DNA from: Hyphomicrobiales bacterium
GTDB taxonomy: Bacteria; Pseudomonadota; Alphaproteobacteria; Rhizobiales; Beijerinckiaceae
DNA length: 64,000 nucleotides
Direction: 5' to 3'
NCBI GenBank assembly: GCA_016716745.1
Contig: JADJVD010000007.1
Span: 124,001 to 188,000, forward strand
Shown: in pieces, positions 59,774-64,000 of the stretch
Position numbering within the stretch: position 1 is the stretch's first letter
How the letters are laid out: each line of letters starts with the position of its first letter
The notes under the pieces: generated by a model
Seen by the model: the letters and a program-made list of their open reading frames with translations, nothing else
Told to the model about the DNA's origin: nothing
The model's database searches: none
Made by a program: the position numbers and the translations under genes

Positions 59774-60370
59774 ATGGCTCGCGTGAAATTCCTCTGCGAC
59801 GCGGATCGCTGCATCGAGTGCAACGCCTGCGTCACCGCCTGCAAGAACGAGCACGAGGTGCCCTGGGGCATCAACCGTCGGCGCGTCGTCACCATCAACG
59901 ACGGCAAGCCGGGCGAGCGTTCGGTCTCGATGGCCTGCATGCATTGCACCGACGCGCCCTGCGCGGCGGTGTGTCCGGTGAACTGCTTCCAGACGACGGC
60001 GGACGGCATCGTCCTCCACTCCAAGGAGCTGTGCATCGGCTGCGGCTATTGCTTCTACGCCTGTCCCTTCGGCGCGCCGCAATATCCGAAGGTCACGAAC
60101 TTCGGCTCGCGCGGCAAGATGGACAAGTGCACCTATTGCGCCGGCGGCCCGGACGACAAGCCGGGCAAGGCCGAATACGAGCGCTACGGGGCCAATCGCC
60201 TCGCCGAGGGCAAGCTGCCGATCTGCGCCGAGATGTGTTCGACCAAGGCGCTGCTGGCCGGCGACGGCGAGATCATCGCGCAGATCTACAAGGAGCGCGT
60301 GCTCAAGCGCGGCTACGGCTCCGGCGCCTGGGGCTGGCAGACGGCCTATCGCGAAACGGTGGCGCTGTGA
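59774..60370 (+). CDS. fdh3B: Formate dehydrogenase beta (iron-sulfur) subunit
   Basis: 198 residues with four cysteine clusters: CDADRCIECNACVTACKNEH, MHCTDAPCAAVCPVNCF, CIGCGYCFYACPFGAP and CTYCAGGP...CAEMC, as in a four-[4Fe-4S] electron-transfer subunit of the DMSO-reductase type. It passes electrons from the alpha to the gamma subunit. No C-terminal membrane anchor, unlike FdnH. Located 11 bases after the alpha gene. Confidence 0.95.
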   Translation: MARVKFLCDADRCIECNACVTACKNEHEVPWGINRRRVVTINDGKPGERSVSMACMHCTDAPCAAVCPVNCFQTTADGIVLHSKELCIGCGYCFYACPFGAPQYPKVTNFGSRGKMDKCTYCAGGPDDKPGKAEYERYGANRLAEGKLPICAEMCSTKALLAGDGEIIAQIYKERVLKRGYGSGAWGWQTAYRETVAL

Positions 60371-60408
60371 GCCGCCTTGCTGAACGAGATCGGTCGGGAG
60401 GATCGACG

Positions 60409-61407
60409 ATGAAAACCGCCAACCGCATCCGCGCCGCCTTCGCCGCGCTCGCCTTCGGCGCGGCGCTCGCGCTGACGCCGGCGTCAGCGCAGGCCCCGGT
60501 CAATCCGACCGCCAGCGCCGTCAAGGAGGAGCAGCTCCTGAAAGAGCTCGACCGGGTCACCGGCCGCGTCTCGATCCCCGACCGCAAGGCCGGCGTCGTC
60601 ATCCAGCCCGAGGGGCGCGAGTTCCGCGCGTTGCAGACCAGGGCGATGCCGTGGGTCGCCATCGTCGCGATCTTCGGCATGCTTGCGCTGATCGCCGCCT
60701 TCTACCTGTATCGCGGCCGCATCATGATCGACTCCGGCAAGTCCGGCATGACGATCAAGCGCTTCGGCGGGTTCGACCGCGTCGTCCACTGGACGACGGC
60801 GGTGTCGTTCCTGACACTCGCCGCCACCGGCCTCAACACCGCCTTCGGTCGCTCGCTGCTGCTGCCGCTGATGGGCGAACACGCTTTCGCCGCGTGGGCG
60901 GAATTCGCCAAGATGGTCCACAACTACGTGGCCTTCGCCTTCATGGCCGGCATCGTCGCGATGTTCGTCATGTGGGTGAAGGACAACATCTTCCAGATGA
61001 TCGACATGGAATGGATCCGCTCCTTCGGCGGCCTGTTCTCGCACCAGCATCCGCCGTCGTCGCGCTTCAATTTCGGCGAGAAGTGGATGTTCTGGTCGAT
61101 CATCTTCCTCGGCGCGGCGATCTCGGCGACCGGACTGATGCTGCTGTTCCCGTTCCAGTGGGCGGGCATTCAGGGCATGCAGTGGGCGACTCTGATTCAC
61201 GGCGTCGTCGGCGTCGTGTTCTTCGCGGCGATTTTGGCGCACATCTATATCGGCACGCTCGGCATGGAAGGCGCTTTCGACGCGATGGGCTCGGGCCGGG
61301 TCGATGTGAACTGGGCCAAGGAGCACCACTCGGTCTGGGCCGAGGAGGAGTTGCGCAAGCAGACCCCGCAGCCGGCCGACGGACGCCTCGCCGCCCCTGC
61401 GGAGTAA
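60409..61407 (+). CDS. Formate dehydrogenase gamma subunit (cytochrome b556)
   Basis: 332 residues: signal-like N-terminus ending ALTPASAQA, a periplasmic segment, then membrane helices at AMPWVAIVAIFGMLALIAAFYLY and four more. GGFDRVVHWTTAVSFLTLAATGL carries a heme-ligand His, and further histidines lie in MVHNYVAFAFMAG and LIHGVVGVVFFAAILAHIYIG. It receives electrons from the beta subunit and reduces quinone. GGGAGG precedes the ATG. Ends before a strong terminator. Confidence 0.93.
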   Translation: MKTANRIRAAFAALAFGAALALTPASAQAPVNPTASAVKEEQLLKELDRVTGRVSIPDRKAGVVIQPEGREFRALQTRAMPWVAIVAIFGMLALIAAFYLYRGRIMIDSGKSGMTIKRFGGFDRVVHWTTAVSFLTLAATGLNTAFGRSLLLPLMGEHAFAAWAEFAKMVHNYVAFAFMAGIVAMFVMWVKDNIFQMIDMEWIRSFGGLFSHQHPPSSRFNFGEKWMFWSIIFLGAAISATGLMLLFPFQWAGIQGMQWATLIHGVVGVVFFAAILAHIYIGTLGMEGAFDAMGSGRVDVNWAKEHHSVWAEEELRKQTPQPADGRLAAPAE

Positions 61408-61420
61408 GGCGCCGCGCCGC

Positions 61421-61460
61421 AAACGAAAGACGCCCGGCCAACCGCCGGGCGTTTTCGTTT
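61421..61460. terminator. Bidirectional terminator after the formate dehydrogenase operon
   Basis: A long inverted repeat: AAACGAAA-ACGCCCGGC pairs with GCCGGGCGT-TTTCGTTT across a 5-base loop, with an A tract on one side and a T tract on the other, so it can serve the plus-strand operon and the minus-strand small gene. Confidence 0.85.
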
Positions 61461-61495
61461 CAGCCTCGATCCCGCGGCCGGAGCGCCACGCCGGA

Positions 61496-61657
61496 TCAGT
61501 GAGATTTGCCGATGAGGTTCGAGCCGCCATCCGCGCCGAGGCGGACCCCGCTCGTGACATAGGCCTCGCTCACCGTCTCCGCACGCGGATTGAGCGTCGC
61601 CCAGGCGACCGTCCCGAGCGCCAGCACAGCCGCCACCGCCGCCAGAAATGCCCGCAT
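61496..61657 (-). CDS. Small secreted peptide of unknown function
   Basis: 53 residues: signal-like MRAFLAAVAAVLALGTVAWATLNPRAE, then SEAYVTSGVRLGADGGSNLIGKSH. GGGAGG lies 6 bases before the ATG and a terminator follows 36 bases after the stop, which supports a real gene. Located between the formate dehydrogenase operon and opgH. I know no family. Confidence 0.6.
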   Translation of the reverse strand: MRAFLAAVAAVLALGTVAWATLNPRAETVSEAYVTSGVRLGADGGSNLIGKSH

Positions 61658-61728
61658 GTCATCCTCCCAAAGTGCGTGACGAACGCCCGATCCGAATGTG
61701 TGCCCGCAGCGTGGCGGGCGCAAGGCGC

Positions 61729-63912
61729 CTAGGCCGGCGGACGGTGTTCGAGGCGCGTCAGCACGTCGATCAGAGCCCGGTCGTGGAGCACCACCATCCG
61801 CTCCTTCGGCTGCAGCCAGCGCGCCGCCTCCTCGACCGAACGGGCGTCGGCGAGCTTGGCCTCGGCCATCGCCCGCTCGACCGTGATGTCGCCGCGATGG
61901 CGGTGCGCCGCCGCAGGCAGGATCGCCTCGTGCGCGCGGCGGAATTGCGGATCGCCGTGGATCGCGGCCAGCCCGTCGATCTCGTCCTCGTTCAGCGCCG
62001 CTAGTTCGGCGGTCAGCCGATTGGCGGCCACCGCGATGGGCGGCGGAGCGACCTCCTCGGGCGTGCGCAGCAGGCCGATGCGCTTCAGCGCCAGCCCGAC
62101 GCCGAGCTGAGCCGTGCCCCACGACAGCACGATCGCCAGAATGAGGCCGGCGATCGTCGGCGACATCCACGCCACGAGCGAGGGCGCGATCAGCAGGCCG
62201 GCGAACAGCGTCACGAGCCCGAGCAGGACATGCGAGCGGTGGCGCTTGACGATGTAGCGGAAGGGCACCGAGCCGTCGTCGCGGCGCTGCGGATTCCAGC
62301 CGGTGTCGCGCCCGAACAGGATCTCCATCACCGAGCCGGACTGGATCAGCATCATGATCGGCGCGAGCAGGGCCGACATGACGATCTCGAACAGCGAGGA
62401 GGCAATCAGCAGCAGCGCGCCGCCCGAGCGCCGCCGCGTGCGCTCCTCGATCAGCCCGAGCAGCAGGCCGAGCAATTTCGGCGCGAGCAGGATCGCCATG
62501 GTGAAGGCGAACAGCTTCAGCGAGCGCTCCGCGTCAAAGCGCGGCCAGGCCGGATAGAGCGAGAACTCGTCGGAAAAATACTCCGGCCGGATGTAGCGCG
62601 ACTGCAGCACGATCACGATGCCGACGATGAGCTGCGTCATCCACAGCGGCGAGGCGAGATAGCTGAAAATGCCGGTCGCGAAGTGCTGGCGGGAGGCCCA
62701 GCGCATGCGCTTGGTCGGCAGCACGCGCAGATGTTGCAGGTTGCCCTGGCACCAGCGCCGGTCGCGCGCGGCCAGATCGATCAGCGAGGGCGGGCTCTCC
62801 TCGTAGCTGCCGCCGAGCGTGGGCAGCATGTAGACGTCCCATCCCGCGCGCAGGATCAGCGCCGCCTCGACGAAATCGTGGCTGAGGATGTGCCCGCCGA
62901 AGGGCGGGCGCCCCTTCAGGTCCGGCAGGCCGCAATGGTCGGCGAAGGCTTTCGTGCGGATGATCGCGTTGTGGCCCCAGTAATTGCCGTCGCGCCCCAT
63001 CCATGCCGAGAGGCCGGCCGCGATCACCGGCCCGTAGAGGCGGGCCGCGAACTGCTGGACGCGGGCGAACAGCGTGTTCCGGTTGATGATCAGCGGCAGC
63101 GTCTGGATGACGCCGGCGTCCGGATCGCTCTCCATCGTCGCGGCGAGCGTGACGATGGCGTGGCCGGTCATCAGGCTGTCGGCGTCGAGCACGACCATAT
63201 GATCGTAGGCGCCGCCCCAGCGCGTCACGAAGTCGGCGATGTTGCCGGCCTTGCGGCTCGTGTTCTTCGGCCGGTGCCGGTAGTAGACGCGGTGGTTCGG
63301 CCCGAGGCGCTCGCGCATCCGGAAGAAGGCGCGCTCCTCGGCGATCCAGATGTCCGGATTGGTCGTGTCCGACAGCAGGAAGAAGTCGAACGAGCCGCCG
63401 ACGCCCGTCGCCTCGACATCGGCGCGGATCGCCTCCACTGCGGCGAAGACGCGGCTCGGCGCCTCGTTGTAGATCGGCATCACCACGGCGGTGCGCGCGG
63501 CGAGCGTCGCGGGCAGGGGCTTCTGCCGCCGGCGACGGAACATCAGCGCGAAGAAGCCGACGACGCCGGACGAAAACGCCAGCGCGATCCACGAGAAATT
63601 GACGACGAACAGGATCAGCAGCGCCCATTCGAGCGCGGTGACGCCGCCGACCTCGACGACCCGATACATTTCCCACGAGCCGTAGGCGGTCAGCGCCAGC
63701 CCGCCGCCGAAGACGAGGAAGCGCGCCAGCCACGGCTTGCGCTGCGGGCGCGCGCGTGCGCGGATTTCCTCGCGCCCGAAGCGGGTCAGCGATTGCGTCG
63801 GCATGGCGAGCGTCGCCTCGGGCGGCATCGCGGGCTCGACCTCGACGTCGAGCCGGCGGCCGGCCGCGTCCGGCGAGACCGTGGCCGTCACGGCGTCCAC
63901 CGATAGAGCCAC
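61729..63912 (-). CDS. opgH: Periplasmic glucan glucosyltransferase
   Basis: 727 residues, several membrane helices around a cytoplasmic GT2 domain. RTAVVMPIYNEAPSRVFAAVEAI starts the catalytic domain; DSDT-like FFLLSDTTNPD, VVLDADSLMTG (DxD), SHDFVEAALILRAG and DRRWCQGNLQHLR (the Q/RxxRW-type motif) follow. OpgH makes the beta-1,2-glucan backbone of osmoregulated periplasmic glucans. The GTG start at 63912 lies 25 bases inside opgG, so the pair is translationally coupled, as in other opgGH operons. Confidence 0.95.
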   Translation of the reverse strand: MALSVDAVTATVSPDAAGRRLDVEVEPAMPPEATLAMPTQSLTRFGREEIRARARPQRKPWLARFLVFGGGLALTAYGSWEMYRVVEVGGVTALEWALLILFVVNFSWIALAFSSGVVGFFALMFRRRRQKPLPATLAARTAVVMPIYNEAPSRVFAAVEAIRADVEATGVGGSFDFFLLSDTTNPDIWIAEERAFFRMRERLGPNHRVYYRHRPKNTSRKAGNIADFVTRWGGAYDHMVVLDADSLMTGHAIVTLAATMESDPDAGVIQTLPLIINRNTLFARVQQFAARLYGPVIAAGLSAWMGRDGNYWGHNAIIRTKAFADHCGLPDLKGRPPFGGHILSHDFVEAALILRAGWDVYMLPTLGGSYEESPPSLIDLAARDRRWCQGNLQHLRVLPTKRMRWASRQHFATGIFSYLASPLWMTQLIVGIVIVLQSRYIRPEYFSDEFSLYPAWPRFDAERSLKLFAFTMAILLAPKLLGLLLGLIEERTRRRSGGALLLIASSLFEIVMSALLAPIMMLIQSGSVMEILFGRDTGWNPQRRDDGSVPFRYIVKRHRSHVLLGLVTLFAGLLIAPSLVAWMSPTIAGLILAIVLSWGTAQLGVGLALKRIGLLRTPEEVAPPPIAVAANRLTAELAALNEDEIDGLAAIHGDPQFRRAHEAILPAAAHRHRGDITVERAMAEAKLADARSVEEAARWLQPKERMVVLHDRALIDVLTRLEHRPPA

Positions 63913-64000
63913 GTCTCGGAGACCGGTTTGCCGTCGCCCATGATGACGAGACGTATTTCGCTCGACTCCTCGCTGCCGGGGTCAATGTCGAACACGACGC
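63888..64000 (-). CDS. opgG: C-terminal end of periplasmic glucan biosynthesis protein OpgG (5' end outside window)
   Basis: The last 36 residues or so are visible, ending VMGDGKPVSETWLYRWTP, typical of the OpgG C-terminus. The open frame continues to the window edge. Its stop lies inside opgH. OpgG acts in the periplasm to branch or release the glucan made by OpgH. Confidence 0.85.
   Translation of the reverse strand, partial: VVFDIDPGSEESSEIRLVIMGDGKPVSETWLYRWTP

Overview
The window is about 64 kb of very GC-rich DNA whose gene content and order point to an alphaproteobacterium of the order Hyphomicrobiales (Rhizobiales). The markers are secG-tpiA-parvulin-trpE around pyrG, the actP/DUF485/DUF294/exonuclease block, and a formate dehydrogenase locus with DUF3305/DUF3306 accessory genes. 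Genus is not resolved. No rRNA, IS element, prophage or CRISPR was seen. One tRNA (Lys, TTT) is present.

Region by region. 1-6.8 kb: housekeeping genes trpE, a PpiD-like periplasmic chaperone, tpiA, secG and pyrG. 6.8-12.4 kb: a broken membrane leucine-rich-repeat gene, two poorly known genes, and a DUF350/DUF1190/glutathionylspermidine-synthase-like operon resembling E. coli yjfL-yjfM-yjfC. 12.5-17.1 kb (minus strand): DUF485 protein, acetate symporter ActP, DUF294 signalling protein and a DEDDh exonuclease. 17.4-24.4 kb: outer-membrane-like protein, kdsA, a tandem alpha/beta hydrolase, MFS transporter, DUF4345 protein, queF and eno. 24.5-25.4 kb: a secreted protein made of 86 copies of a Met-Gly-(Gly/Ser) tripeptide. 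25.7-42.4 kb: tRNA-Lys, then a long plus-strand uptake and catabolism block: LysR regulator, a Liv-type ABC importer, zinc alcohol dehydrogenase, acyl-CoA dehydrogenase, an Opp/Dpp-type ABC importer, amidase, creatininase-family hydrolase and a flavin-fold oxidase. 42.4-48.2 kb: an accessory patch with a YcaO-like enzyme, a SARP/BTAD regulator, a gene of unknown function and an animal-type heme peroxidase. 48.2-50.2 kb: GNAT acetyltransferase and an interrupted WD40-cytochrome c gene. 50.2-61.4 kb: a complete formate dehydrogenase locus (4Fe-4S protein, ligase-like protein, DUF6505, DUF6352, DUF3305, DUF3306, HTH-TorD chaperone, Tat-signal peptide protein, alpha, beta and gamma subunits). 61.5-64 kb: a 53-aa secreted peptide, opgH and the end of opgG (periplasmic glucan synthesis).

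A feature of the whole window is that six genes (pyrG, the LRR gene, the DUF1190 gene, the acyl-CoA dehydrogenase, the formate dehydrogenase alpha subunit and the WD40-cytochrome c gene) are each interrupted by one or two single-base lesions, several of them an extra G in a short G run. Because pyrG is normally essential, sequencing or assembly error is the simplest explanation, and the gene calls treat these as probably intact in the living cell.

The most interesting leads are: the fusion of a YdaS-like DNA-binding domain to a TorD chaperone with a palindrome lying in the promoter just upstream; the methionine-tripeptide repeat protein; the YcaO/SARP/heme-peroxidase patch; and the LysR-linked amide-type uptake and breakdown block.
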